64,000 nt of DNA from Acanthamoeba lenticulata (GCA_002179805.1 NAVB01000199.1:1-64000), one strand, 5' to 3'; counted from the first letter of the stretch, positions 35,414 through 47,888 are shown. Translations and numbers: made by a program. Notes: generated by a model not told the origin, from the sequence alone.

Positions 35414-35956
35414 CTCTTCTTGGTATTCGAAGTATCTCTTCTCTTAGTGTTCTACAATCCCTCCTTTTCGTCGGCTGCTGCGGTTGATGAAGGAGTTTTA
35501 GAACGTCAAAATCCCTTTTTCTTTTTCAATCACCTCAGTCCGCGCTCTCTCCCCTCGCTAAAAGTGCGTGTGTCTTCTCTCTTCTCTCTGGTCGCTCCAC
35601 TCCTCCGCTTCCACGAACCACGAACGAAAAGCGAAGCGGCCTAACGAAGGGGGGGGGGGGAATTGCGTAACGTACGTTACTTGCGGTGGTCTCTCCACAA
35701 CACGGCTGGCCGACAACAAACACTTGTTGTCGTCGGGCGCGACAGCAGACGCAGGTGCGCTGTTGGCTCGCGACAAAATGCATACCCGGTAACGGAGGGA
35801 CCAAAATGAATTGCGCAATTCAAATTTTTTGTTGCACCATCGCGCTTCGCCCGCCAAGCCTCTGGAAGTTGAAGTATGCGCTGCAGCCGTGCCCAAGACG
35901 ACCGACGCCGTGAGCGCCTCGACCTTAGCCCTGGCGACGCGTAGGATGATGAGTCG
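35414..35956. other. Intergenic region
   Basis: 543 bp upstream of the Rap-like start and downstream of the tRNase Z stop, both on the minus strand. Contains a pyrimidine-rich plus-strand tract and a run of about ten G near 35651. No supported gene; the promoter of the GTPase gene should lie in the left part. Confidence 0.5.
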
Positions 35957-37608
35957 TCACGGCTTGGGTATGTCTATCCACCAGTAGTCCTGGGCAGCAA
36001 AGACGTTCTCTGCCGGGATGCCAGGGCACTGCGCCCGCGTTTCCTCGAGCAGATCGGCGATGCTTGGCACCTTCTCTTCGTTCCACGGCTGCTCGTAGCG
36101 CGAGCTAAAGTGCGTGATGACCAACCGCTTGGCCTGCACCTTGGCCGCGAACTGGCCCGCCATGACTCTACACACGCATGTATGCGGTTGCTAAGTTGCA
36201 AGTCACGGCGATAGAGCAAGCTGTTGGCGTATGAGCTGTACGTACGTGGTCGAGTGGCCAGTGTCGCGGGCTCGCTCCTCCATCGTCGCGTCAAACGTCG
36301 CCTCATGCACTAGCAGATCGCAGCCTTTTGCAGTTTGTGTGGCCAGAAGCTGAATGTGAGCGCTCACCGTGAAAGGTGGTGGATAGATTGGAGAAGGAAC
36401 GCACCGAGGGCGGCCTCAGCAAGGCTGTCTGAGTTGTATGTATCGCCCAGCAGCACGATACGTCGGCCTGGCTTGCCCGGTCGCTGATGACGCCATTTTC
36501 AAACACATGCACATGCACCCCATGTGTTACAACGGCCTTGACCCACGACAAAAGAGCAAATGGCAACAACTCACGAACCAGGCAGTCGGCGTACGCAATG
36601 GTGCGCCCATCAGGGAGGGCGACGCTCCCGCCCCGGGCTAGCTGTGCGATCTGCGGGCCCTTGGCCCCGAGCGACATCGCCGTCGCCGCGTCGAAGCTGC
36701 CCTTTTCCGAGGGCTCCTGGAAGACATAGCCAAAGCAGGGAACCCGGTGGGTAAGCGGGTAGGCCCATACGTGCCACCCATCTGTCTCTCGCGAGAGTCA
36801 GCAGCTCTCAGTCTCGCCTTGGCAATTGTGGAGGGCAAGGGAGAAGGTACCTTCTTTGATGCCCAAGTCGTGTACTTGGCCCTCCTCGAGCTCGGTGTAG
36901 AGGATCGGGAAGTTGAGGAACGACTGTGAATGAACGTACACGCCCTCGATCATCGACTTAATGCCTGCCCCCATGGGTGATGGTGTTCACGTGAGAGCGC
37001 ACCATAACAGTACATGGGACGGTGCTTATGTACCCTTAGGGCCAATGACCTCAAAGGGCACCTTGGCGCCATCGCTGTCGGCTTGCCGCTTGCCACCTTT
37101 CATGGTCAACATCATCAGGAGGCCGAAGATGCCGTAGCAGTGGTCCTGAGAAAAACGTTTGCCTCTGGTTAGTGCCAGACCAGAGCAAGAGTTTGGCAAA
37201 TGGGGGCACTCACGCCATGAAGATGTGTGATGAAGATCTTGTCTATCTTCTCAAAGGTCAGCCCATGGTGCAGGATGCGCAGTTGGGTGCCCTCGCCTGG
37301 GCGTCAATCACGTGCCGGCCGTGTTAAGGACAAACACGCGGCTGCTGGACTGGAGGGGAGGCCACTAGTACCGCAGTCAAGCAGCCATAAGCGGTCGCTC
37401 GGAAAACGTATGCACTGAGACGTCACATTACGCGTGGGGGTCGGCACTCCTGAGGACGTACCCAAGAAGTGCACTTGAACCGCTGCACACAACTCTTAGC
37501 ATCTTGTTTGGGCAGTGCGGTTACGCAAGTACCTCCAGCCACGCGCTGCCGCCACTTTTGATCTTTCTTGGAAGGGAAAAAGGTGCCTGGTGGAGTGCCT
37601 TCCTCCAT
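35957..37608 (-). CDS. ELAC1: tRNase Z, short form (ELAC1-like)
   Basis: The first exon (37608-37533) encodes MEEGTPPGTFFPSKKD and splices through a 50-nt intron into VQVHFLGTSSGVPTPTRNV (from 37482), the N-terminal strand of RNase Z. Further exons give LLDCG, EGTQLRILHHGLTFEKID, the metal site IFITHLHGDHCYGIFGLL (HxHxDH) near 37240, then CDLLVHEATFDATMEE, GHSTT and VITHFSSRYEQPW. Stop at 35957-35959. The enzyme cuts the 3' trailer from pre-tRNA in nucleus, cytosol or mitochondrion. Length and single lactamase domain fit the short form. Three tRNA genes lie in this window, two just upstream, though this is probably coincidence. Confidence 0.9.
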
Positions 37609-37688
37609 TCGCGGCAGATTTGAACTTACAACTTACAAAACTGGTACTTCAACTGGTAAATATTGAAGTCGTGACCCAAAAAAAGATA

Positions 37689-37760
37689 TCGCCCCACCCA
37701 GATTTGAACTGGGGTCCTAGGTACCAGAAACCCATATGCTGCCAACTACACCATGAGGCG
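37689..37760 (-). tRNA. trnQ(CUG): tRNA-Gln (CUG)
   Basis: 72-nt cloverleaf, no intron. The acceptor CGCCTCA pairs with TGGGGCG, discriminator A. Anticodon stem TGGGT/ACCTA with loop TTCTGGT gives anticodon CTG; T-arm CCCAG-TTCAAAT-CTGGG. A T7 Pol III terminator follows directly on the minus strand (plus-strand A run just before 37685). An identical copy lies at 52201-52272. Confidence 0.95.
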
Positions 37761-38000
37761 GTCTTAGCACTTGACATTGAGTGACAATTAACAAATTTTT
37801 AACATCACGTCAATCTGTTCCTATCTGGCGGAAAAAGTGTAACAGTCATCAAGTGGCCAGCTACTCGTACCACTGCGCCACATGCTTACAGTCTTCTAGG
37901 CAATGTGTAAGTTATGAAGTTGCCCCCACCAACTTGCTAAGATCCCGCCTGTCGTTGTGCTGTTTGAAGCGCCTAGGAGGCTGAATGTAGCAAAAAAGAA

Positions 38001-38073
38001 TGGCCAGTGTGGGGATCGAACCCACGACCTTGGCGTTATTAGCACCACGCTCTACCAACTAAGCTAACCGGCC
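38001..38073 (-). tRNA. trnI(AAU): tRNA-Ile (AAU)
   Basis: 73-nt cloverleaf without intron. Acceptor GGCCGGT/ACTGGCC, anticodon loop CTAATAA with AAT (probably inosine-modified IAU), T-arm GTGGG-TTCGATC-CCCAC. A T6 run follows on the minus strand (plus 37992-37997). Lies 98 bp before the start of WD40 paralogue B on the other strand. Confidence 0.95.
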
Positions 38074-38171
38074 ACGCTGCTCTAGGAGGAGATTATGATA
38101 AAATCAACCGTAGGTATCCACTCAAGGTTCGGACTCAATTTGCGCCAACAGCGTCCTGCTCTTTGTATGAA

Positions 38172-41100
38172 ATGTGGCAAGGTGACGACGACTTGGTAGG
38201 CACTACTCCACCCCCTCATGTGAACACAAATCCTTCGTTTTCTTCTGCATGTACCTCCCCCGCGGAGTCGGGTGGGACGAAGCTGCGGCTCCGGCGCAGT
38301 GTGAGTCTCCCACTGGGCTGCGCCAACTTTCAACCTTCACTGCCGTCACGGCAGCACGCGAGCAGTGCTCATCTTCTTTATGTCAGCCTTCACTACGACC
38401 AAGATCTTCTTACCTTCGCCGAGCAGCCGCAGCGTGTCGCCAATACGGCTCCGCATTCTCCCCGTTTGAGGGCAACCCCTCTCCTCCGCCAGCAGAACAC
38501 GCCCGGGAGTCTAATAGCCCCTCCTCTCGACTCTGACACAGCCACGCTCTCGTCGTCGCCACACCAAGCTTGGCCTCCGCAAAACCTCCGCCCGACAACA
38601 TCGCCAAGTGTTTCCGGTCCGGCGAGTGCCCCACAGCAACGTGCGCTCATCGGGGTGCGCACGACTTCACCGGAAGAAGGCGAAGCCAAAGCGCCAGCAG
38701 CTGCAGCTCCAGTAGTGCCCGTGGCTGTTCCAGCAGCACGCCAAACAACACGACAGACCGCCGGCCCTTCTGCTCCGGAGCCTCGGGGACGGCGCGCGAG
38801 TGCGTCGATTTCGCCCCAGCCGGCGCGGCGTGGTAGTCGTCTTGGTCAAAGAGTTGCCATTGTGGCGAGCAGCGACGATGATGAGGAAGGCGGAGGAGGA
38901 AGCGCGATCGCAGGCCGGCGCAAGAAAAAGGGAATTACATGGCGCGCGCAAGCTGCGTTCAGGGGCTCGATGGGCCTTGGAAGCTCTGACACCGGCCACC
39001 ACACTCAGCCGGCCTACCAGTTCAGCGTCAGGTTGGGATTTTTTTCTTCTTTTCTTCTTCCCGTGCGCATCAGTGTTAGTTGACGTGCACGCGGTTTCCC
39101 GCACAGCGACAAACAAGTGGTTCACATCGAAGAGAGCGATGGCTTGCTCTACGTGGTGTCGCAAGAGCAGATCCACTTGCACAATATCGAGGTACATACG
39201 TGTTTCGAATGACCATGGTGTCAATAGGACAACCGACCACCAACCCGGGGCCGTGGCTCGTCATCAGACGCGCGAACTCCTGTACTCGATTGACGCCGCC
39301 GCTCGGCGCATCGCGGTCTACGACGGGATTCTGTATTACGCCAACCGAACCTCGCCCTCTTCGCTCGAGCCAGACATCATCGTGGCGTGGAACACCAAGC
39401 TGCGCAAGGTGACGCACATCTTCAAGGGCCATCAGAAGTGGATCACTTCGCTCTTCATCGAGGACAAGGTCCTCTACAGCGCCGCCACCGATCACACCTG
39501 CAGGTATCGGCTGCTTGGCCCAGGCAAGGCTTGTCCGGCGCTGCGCACGGGCTGGTTGGTCGACTCACCCACAAAGTTGGCAGATGCTGGAACGTGGTGC
39601 GGTGGAACAAGCAGGGCTTCACCACCGCCATGCCCCACCTGGCCCAGAAATCCGCGCGGGACCTGGCGCTCGACACCGAAGAGCGGGTTCGCGCCGCTGT
39701 GCTCGTGACTGGCCTGTCGCTGCTTTCCTCTCGCTGACGCCAGCTGTGCTCGGCGCTCGCTGCAGGTCGAAGCCGCGCTGCAGCTGTGGGAACAGCTCTT
39801 CAACAAGGGCAAGGCGGGTATCGAAAGCGCTGACGCGGCCCGCGAGGAGACCGACAGCGGCATCTCCATCCCCGAGGTGTGCATGTCCCACCCGTGGGAC
39901 ACCGACACGGCGCGCTTGATTGCTCACTTGGTTGTTCATGTTGTGACTTGGTTAGGAGCTCTGTGTGTACACCGAGGACGATGCCATCACGTCGGTCGCC
40001 ATCTACAAGGAGCTGAACCTGCTCTTCACGTCGTCGCCGGATCGGAAGATCCGAGCCTATTCCCTCTTGGTGCGGCGCCACATGGCTGGAGATTCTGCCG
40101 GCCGTAGGCTTGCTCACCACCGTCGTCTCTATTGTTACTCGTTGTTGTTGGGCAGACCAACGAGTGCGTGGGCATCTACGTTGGCCACAAGGGCTGGATC
40201 TATGGCATCATCGTGCAGGACGGCGTGCTCTACTCGTCCGCGCGCGATCTGACCATCCGCGCCTGGAACATCGAGACGTTCGAATGCACCACCGTGTTCG
40301 CGGTGGAGACGGACAACCTCAACAGCAAAAAGTTTTTCGTCACCGGCGGCGTTCTGTTCGTGATCTGCGACGACTTTACCGTCAAACTCTTCAACGCCAA
40401 GGTGTGCATTTTCCTCCCTTTTCTGGAACGCCACTTGCTCCCGCTGACGTCGAGCTCAACACACAGACGGGTAAGCTGCTGCGCGTGCTGGAAGGACACA
40501 CGCGCGCCATCCGCAGCATGGTCCTTTCAGGCCAGCGAGAGCTCTACACGGCGTCGGCCGACTGCACCATTCGACGATGGAACATTCGGGTATGCGCGTA
40601 ACGGACAGGCGGTCGGTTCCTTGTGCCTGCCTGCCTCAACGACGTGATGTTTCGTGTTCCAGAAAGGGACGACGACCGCGGTCTATCAGGGCCACAAGGC
40701 CGGCGTGACTTCGCTCGTGCTCGACGCCGGCCGCAAGCAGCTGTACAGCGCCGGCCAGGACGGTGCGTGCGCCAGACAGAACAAGAGCACCGCCTTTTCA
40801 TGAGCTTCATCATTCGCTCACCAGCAGCGCGACGCCAGGCAAGGTGTGCGTATGGGATCTCGATGAGTCGACAAACAGGGACGGCGCTGCCGCCAACCCG
40901 CCCAGTCGCGGCGCCGAGGCCAACCCGGCGACGCCGACGGTGCGTCGCAGCCGCGGCCCGCGGTTCGCGTGCTCTGCTCAATGGCCTCTGCTCTCTCCCT
41001 CTCTCTCTCTCTCTTGGTGCAGGTGTATAAGGTTCATGAACGCGTCCTTCAGACTGTAGCCGAGGACGATGCGAAGAAGAAGGCCAAGAAGGCCCTCCTC

Positions 41101-43266
41101 GAAGCCCAGGCCAACGCCCCCGTCATCGCGCCCGTCGCCCCCTCTCACAAGTCGCCCGCGGTCGCGTTCGTCCTCCGGAAGGGCGCCGCGATGGGTGAGA
41201 AGCTGAAGACGCTCAAGTCCAGCTCCAAGGGAATCACCTCCACGCTGTCTCAGACCCGTAAGCCCGCGGGCCAAGCCGCCGCCGCGTTCGATCCGACGAC
41301 CGACCCGCCGGCCGCGCAGGTGAGCGAACCGCGTCGGGCCGGCGTCCCCGTCCGCGACGAGCCCGCGGCCGCCGAGCCCATGGATCGGTCCATGGCCCCT
41401 GGAACGCACCGCGTGGTCGCCGAGAAGCGGGCGGGCGCGACGCTCAACAGGAGCACGTCGCGCGTGCTGGTCCAGGAGCGGCTGCGAAGAGAGGAGGAGG
41501 AGGCCAACATCAAGACCGGCTCCAAGATGAAGGAGCACATGCACCGGGTCTACTCGACCAAGAGCATCAAGGACATGGCCAAGATCAACCCACGCGGCGA
41601 CAAGAGCGCCCAGTCCACGCTTCGACACCCGACGCTGAGGGCAACGGGATCGCAAGCCACGCTGAATCCCGAGAACGGGACGGGACTGTCGACGTCGGAG
41701 GCGGAACCGGTTCCAAGCTCGGAGGAGATCGTCGATGAAGGGCTGGCGCGGTGGCGCGCGGAGGCGCAGATGAGGGCCAACAACGCCAGCCTTTTGCAGA
41801 TGTTTGAGGACGACGACGAAGAGAGAAGCGAAGGAAAGAACGAAGACGAAAGCGATGAGACCGAAAGCGACTCGGGCGAGTGCTGGACTGTGAACAACAA
41901 CAGCAAAAATAAGAAGCAGACAAAGAAGAAGACGACGACGAAGAAGAAGAGCAGGCTCCCCAGGACATGCCGACCTCTCGAGGAAGACGATCCGATTGAT
42001 GAGGAAGAGGATCAGTCGGAGGATCAGTCGGAGGATCAGCCCGACGAAGAAACTACAGGTGAGCATGACGCCGCCGAGGCGGACAGCGCTTCGCCTGAGC
42101 TGGCGCCCTTCGAGGAGGTGCTGCCGATGGAGGAGATGCAGCGAGAGCTCATCGAGGAGGTGAGCTTCCTCACGGCGCTCTCGGTGCGCGATTTTGCCGA
42201 GATCTCCTACGTGGTCTTTGGTGGCATGGTCCACCAGTCCCTCCGGCTCATCGTCAAGTTTTGCAATCTGGCCGCCCAAGAGGCGATCGAAGGTGAGACG
42301 TACGCCGACGTCGAGGCCAAGCGTCGCGAAAGGGCCGCGCTGCTGGTCGAGCTCATGCAGTCTGGAAAGCAGATGCTGAGCGTCGGCATCTCGTTGCTCC
42401 ACACCTTCAAGGAGCGGGCCCAAAGGTCAGGCCAGGTCCTGGACGAGGAGAAGCTCTTCCAGGACGAGGACCGCCGGCGCACGTTCCTCTTCATCCTGCG
42501 CGGGGTCATCACGGCCCTCAAGCGCTACATGGCGTGGCGGCAAGGCGGCCAGGCGCAGCCCCCGGAGTGGGCCGCCGCCGTCGAGCCCACCCCATCTGCA
42601 GAGCCCGATGGTCTGGACGAGCTGGAAGCGGTCATCCACGAGCTCGTCCCGCCATCCGATGATTATTATGGTAATCACCCCACGCACGAACAGGACGTAA
42701 CGTGGGGCGACGGCAATTGCCACCAAGACGAAGAGCGCGAGTGGGAGATCCTCGCGTGCATGGGCGAGGTGGCCGAGCAGGAAGTGCCCCTGCTGGCCGA
42801 GGAGGCGCGCCGGCCGCTGGTGGAAGCGCCGGCCGCCAACACGATTCTGCTTCACGCGCAAGACCTGCGCACGCTCGTGGTCATGCTGCGCGGGGCCTGT
42901 CAGACCGGCACCGTGCCCTCGTGGAAGGCCCTGGGCGAACTGCTCCTCGTCCTCCTCCAGGCGTCGCGGGGTGTCGCGCGCGCGCGATGCGCAGGCGGCC
43001 AAGACGGCGTGGAGGCAAGGCTTCGGTTGCTGGCGCTCGAGTGCGCGACCGTGCGGGCCATGGGCGAGGCCGTGCGCCACGCGCGGGTCATGGCCCGGCT
43101 GCTACAGCTGGCCGGCACCGCAGCGCAGCAGCACAACTCCGACATGGTGGAGACCTACAGCGGCACTGCGCAAGACGTGCGGCAGAGGCTCGGGCAGTGG
43201 TTGGAGGAGCTGATGGTCACCGTTGGCCAGCTCATGTCCACCATCCGCCAGGAGCTGCAGCGATAA
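38172..43266 (+). CDS. Large WD40-repeat protein, paralogue B
   Basis: ATG at 38172 (MWQGDDDLVG) and stop TAA at 43264-43266. A Ser/Pro-rich N-terminus is followed by WD40 blades at 39090-40850, e.g. LRKVTHIFKGHQKWITSLF, YVGHKGWIYGIIVQDGVLYS and LYSAGQDGKVCVWDLDES. A basic/Ala-rich linker and an acidic stretch (41810-42100) lead to a helical C-terminal domain (42110-43260; EEVSFLTALSVRDFAEISYV). YSIDAAARRIAV and the blades match paralogue A at 3509-8553. The shared layout is propeller, disordered linker, then an unrecognised helical domain. It probably acts as a scaffold, but no partner can be named. The stop lies 30 bp before a long inverted repeat. Confidence 0.8.
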
Positions 43267-43295
43267 CTAATTGCTCAGGTTTTTTACAGCCAATG

Positions 43296-43459
43296 GCCAT
43301 CTTTGTCTTTTTAAAATTTCGTTTTTCTGTTGTATTTTCTCTCGCATCGAAGAAAAAAACACTTTTAATATATATCTTTTAAATACTTTAAAAGTGTTTT
43401 TTCTTCGATGCGAGAGAAAATGCAACAGAAAAACGAAATTTTAAAAAGACAAAGATGGC
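43296..43459. repeat. Near-perfect inverted repeat over the PEX6 start
   Basis: Left arm 43296-43368 (73 nt) and right arm 43388-43459 (72 nt) are reverse complements with one substitution and one single-base indel in a T/A run, separated by a 19-nt AT-rich loop. The right arm contains the predicted PEX6 ATG (43455-43457). It fills nearly the whole spacer between two plus-strand genes. It could be an inverted duplication of the PEX6 leader, a foldback element or an assembly artefact. Confidence 0.9.
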
Positions 43460-46400
43460 GGCGAAGAGCGTGAGGCGGGTGCCGTCGCTCGTGGTGGAGG
43501 TGGACAGCGGAGGTGAGGAGCTGCTGCACCGCGTTCACCCGGCATGCGTGCTCGTGCCCGAGGAGGCTCTCCGTCTATCACGAAAGCAACGCTTCGGGGC
43601 ACCTGATGTGGGTACGGGCCCTTTCCCCGCTCGCGCATCAAGAGATTTCTTCTCAATCCTCCTTGTTTGCCATCAGATTCAGGTTCGCCTGCGGTTGTGG
43701 CCATTATCAAGCCGCACGCGCCCCTCGCAGCGCAGCTCGGACGCCGGACGCCCTCGACTACACAGCCACGACCAGCTACACAACAACTCACGACTGTGCT
43801 CGCCGCTGCGCTGCCTGACTGCAGCGAGGCCGCCGGCGTGGTGGACCATCGGCGCCATAGCAACGGCCACCGCGACGGCCCGCAGCTGCCCTCCAGCGCC
43901 AGCGACGAGCAGCTGACGGACGGCGACCAGGCCGACCACAGGGCCACGGCAGAGACCGAGCCCAGCAGGAGCCCAGCGGACGACGGCGTGCTCCGCGTGT
44001 CCCGCTTCTTCGCCGAGCAGCATCAGCTGGCGCCCGGGGACCGCGTGCAGCTGAAGCCGCTCGTCGCCCGCGACGCGCTCGCGCTCGATCGCGTGGTCCT
44101 GGTGGCGCGCACGCAGAGCGCATACCGCCTGGCCACCCGTCGGGAGAAGCGGTGGCGGGCGAGGCTGTGGGAGGCTGGCGGTGGGCTGCCGGTGATCGTG
44201 CGCGGCTCTGTCGTGCGCGTGCAGGGCCGAGATGTCGCCGACGCCAAGGGTAAGGGCAAGCACAAGGACAAGAGCGAAAGCGACGAAGAAAGCGAAGATG
44301 ATGTTGACGAAATCAATGAGAGTCGGGGACGGGCCGCTGGCGATGGTCTCGCTTGGGAAGAATACAACGTGGTCGATACACGACCGCTGCTGCAAGGCAT
44401 CGTGGACGCCGAGCGCACGCTCATCATCGTCCTCCCGCCCACCGCCAAGAGTGCTGCCGCTGTCCAGACGCCCACCGCGCAGCTCGACCGTCCGGCAGTG
44501 GAGCCACGTGCGAAGCGGGCCGCGGACTCGAGTCCGCTCCTGCTGTCGTCCTTTATCCTGCCATCGACCCGCTCCCTCTTTGGAGCCGCGACCTCGGCCG
44601 ACGCCACCTCGGCCGACGCCCACCAGCCTAGTGTCGAGCTCGAAACGGCCCTTCTCCCGCGTCCCCTCAAGGCACCCGAGCCAGGTACGCGCCCGAGCCC
44701 GCGCAGAACACTCCACCGAGCTCGTGTAAGCTGACGTCAGCACCCTCGCCAGCGCCCACATGGCGGGATGAGATGACCGAAGTCGGACTCACCCTCGCCA
44801 CACTACGCAGGCTCCGTCTCTTTTCTGGCAGCCTCGTACGTCCTCTCTACCCGTCGCCCTTCCGCTCAGCCCACACGAGCTGACGTGAGTCGCTTCCCCC
44901 CCCCCCCATTTAGGTGGTGCTGGGCTCGGCCGAGTCCCAGCGCGAGCGGTTGGCGCACGTCTACGCGCTGCCGCCGGCGAGCGAGAGCTGGGCCGAGCAC
45001 GAGCGGCTCTACGTGTCGCCCATCCTGGCCTTTAACCTCGGCATCCACCCGGGCGAGCTCGTCACTCTTCGCGCGCACCGCGCCAGCTGGACTGAGGTTG
45101 CCCCATCTTCCTTCCCCAAGTCCTCCTCCAGCACTCACGCGGACGTTGTGCGGCTGTCCCCAGGCGCGCGCGGCGCACATCGCGCTGGTGCGGTTGCCGG
45201 CCTCGCCGCCCAGCGCCGACTACGCTGGGCCGCTTCGCCGGTTCTTCCGGTCGCCTCGGCTGCTGTCGCTGGGCGACCTGATCCCTGTGGCACTGCCTCC
45301 CCCGCGCTACCCGTTCCTCGTCGGTGGACAGCACCGGCACAAGGCCAAGGGCGGGGACGACCATCAGGACGATGAGGACGAGGACGACCACGAGGACAAT
45401 GAAGACGAGGATGAGGACGTCGAAGGCGGCGAGGGCAACGGGAGCGAGGCCGGCCCCGCCAGCGCGGAGAATCACGACAACCGCGAGGGCGGCATCGTCT
45501 ACTTCAAGGTCGTTCGAGGTGCGGCAGGCTCACACCTTCTTCATGTCCACGCCGCTGGCTGACGCTCACGCGCACGGGGTGATGCAGTGCTGCCCGAGGG
45601 GACCGGCGCGACGTTCTTCCGAGTGAGCCGCGAGGAGACGACGCTGGTGCAGGAGGGCGTCCTCAACTCGGCCGTCCCACCCATGGCTCCGACCTTCCTC
45701 CTGCCCGCCGACAAAGACCCCGAGGCCGATCGGGGCGAGGGCTGGGATGAGGTCCTCCCCTCAGACGTCCACAGTCCCTCACTTGGGAATTTTTCTGACG
45801 CGTCTCTGCGCCCTGCAGGCCGAGGACGTCATGCGGGCCTGCCTCGAGGGCCCGGCGGTGGACATGGACATCGGGTGCTCGATCGTTGTGTACGGCCCGC
45901 CGGCCAACGGCAAGTTCGCCCTGGCCCGATACCTCGCGATGAAGCTCGGCCTCCACCTCGTCACCGTACGCTTCTCCTCTTCCCCCGCCTGAGTCCAACC
46001 TCAGCTCGCCTCATGCCGTGTCGTGCAGGTCGACTTGTATGACTTGGCCCGCGACGGCCCGCTGTCCGAGGTCGTGGCGGGCCTGCGGCGGGCCTTTCAC
46101 GAGGCGTGGCTGTGCCGGCCGTCGCTCCTGCTCGTGCGCTCGCTGCATGCCCTGCGCACACCCGGCGGGGCGCCGGCGCACGCGGCGGCCGACACGGTCG
46201 GCGGGGTGGCCAAGGAGCTGGCCGCGCTGACGGCCGAGTACTGCGAGGGCCGACCCGAGGGTGGAGGCGCTTCCGCAACTGGGCGCGTGGCGCTGCTGGG
46301 CACGGCCGAGCGGATCGAGGACGTGCCAGCGGCCTTGCGTGCCCTGTTCCGGCACGAGATCAACCTGCCCACGCCGGGCGTCGATGTGCGCCTGCGCCAG

Positions 46401-47781
46401 CTGACGCGCCACTTTGCGCGCACGCCGCTGGCACCTGACGTCGCGCTGCCGGACATCGCCCGCAAGACGGCCTCCTTTGTCGCCCGTGAGCTGCGCTCGC
46501 TCCACGCCCACGCCGCGGCCACTGCGCTGACGCGCGCCATCGGCGACGCTGGCGCCGGCCTGGCCTCGTCGTGGACCGAGGCCCAGCGGCGCGAGGCCGT
46601 GTGCTCGGCCGGCGTCGTGGTGACGGCGGCCGACGTCGAGGCGGCCATCGCCAAGGTGTCCTCGCACCGGGCGTCCAACATCGCAGCACCCGACATCCCC
46701 AACGTGCAGTGGGAGGACGTGGGCGGACTGGCTCACGTCAAGCGCGAGATTCTGGACACCATCCAGCTGCCGCTCAATCGGCCGGACCTGTTCGCGGGCG
46801 ACCTCCGCAAGCGGTCGGGCCTGCTGCTGTACGGGCCGCCCGGCACGGGCAAGACCCTGGTGGCCAAGGCCGTCGCCACCGAGTGCGGCCTCAACTTCAT
46901 GAGCGTCAAGGGCCCCGAACTGATCAACATGTACATCGGTGAGAGCGAGAAGAACGTGCGCGACACCTTCCAGCGCGCGCGCGACGCCCGGCCCTGCGTC
47001 ATCTTCTTCGACGAGCTCGACTCGCTCGCGCCCGCGCGCGGCGCCGGCGCCGACTCGGGCGGCGTGATGGACCGCATCGTGTCGCAGCTGCTTACTGAAC
47101 TCGACGGCATCCACAAGTCGGCCGACGTTTTCGTCATCGGCGCCACCAACCGGCCCGACCTCCTCGAGCCCGCCCTCCTCCGGCCAGGTACGCACGCTCT
47201 TCCCCCCCCCCGTGTTGCTCTTTGCGCGCGTGTGTCGTGTCGCGGCTGAGCTTGGGGACATCAACCACCAGGTCGGTTCGATCGGCTGCTGTACCTGGGC
47301 GTCCCAGAGGACCACGCCCAGCAGCTGCACATCGTGCGGGCCCTCACCCGCAAGTTCAGGCTCGCCCCGTCGGTCCGCCTGGAGGAGGTCGTCCAGGCCT
47401 GCCCGCTCAACCTCACCGGTGCGTTCTTGACTGTTCTTTTGGCCTCGAGAGAACTCCCAACTCACCTTGGCCGCCATCCTGACAGGCGCCGACTTCTACG
47501 CGGTGTGCTCGGAGGCGCTGCAGTCGGCCATCCGGGAGCGCATCCTCGCGTCGGCGGCGTCTTTGCCAACAGCAACCTCTTCATCATCTTCTTCTTCGTC
47601 TTCATCATCCACTACGGAGGAAAAAGAGGAAGAAGGTAAGGCGGAGGGGCCAGTGGTGGTCGAGCAGCGCCACTTCATGGACGCTCTCCGCTCGGTAACG
47701 CCATCGGTCAGCCCCGTCGAGCTGCAGCGATACCGCCAGCTCCAGCAGACCTATGCTCAGGGCAGGCCCGCCACGCACTGA
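43455..47781 (+). CDS. PEX6: Peroxisomal AAA ATPase PEX6
   Basis: ATG at 43455 (MAAKSVRRVPSLVVEVDSGG), stop TGA 47779-47781. A long N-terminal region precedes two AAA domains. D1 (about 45830-46500) has a degenerate P-loop, VVYGPPANGKFALA, and lacks a normal Walker B. D2 (46700-47420) is canonical: PNVQWEDVGGLAHVK, LLYGPPGTGKTLVAKAVATE, KGPELINMYIGESEKNVR, Walker B VIFFDELDSLAP and sensor [20 protein letters not shown]. The weak D1 and active D2 pattern, plus KGPELINMYIGESE, is typical of PEX6, which with PEX1 extracts ubiquitinated PEX5 from the peroxisome membrane. An acidic insert lies at 45350-45450. Internal exon borders in the N-terminal half are approximate. Confidence 0.88.
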
Positions 47782-47888
47782 GCATCTAGATATTGCTATT
47801 CTCTTGCTGGAGAAGCTGAGTAATGAAGAGAGTTCTTGTTTTTACACATGTACGAGATGAAGGACAGAAAGGAGGGGAGGGATGATGT

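Noticed and set aside
35651..35662. G homopolymer, and similar C or G runs near 16632, 44889 and 62501
   Set aside because: Lie in spacers or introns; probable slippage tracts or sequencing-sensitive sites rather than functional elements.
37855..37915. tRNA-like D-arm fragment (minus strand, GTGGCGCAGTGGTA)
   Set aside because: No matching acceptor, anticodon or T-arm can be folded around it; chance or too decayed to call.
40978..42423. 481-codon minus-strand open frame opposite WD40 paralogue B
   Set aside because: Antisense shadow of a GC-rich coding exon; the plus-strand frame has clear homology to paralogue A.
46011..47477. 488-codon minus-strand open frame opposite PEX6
   Set aside because: Antisense shadow; the plus strand carries canonical AAA motifs.
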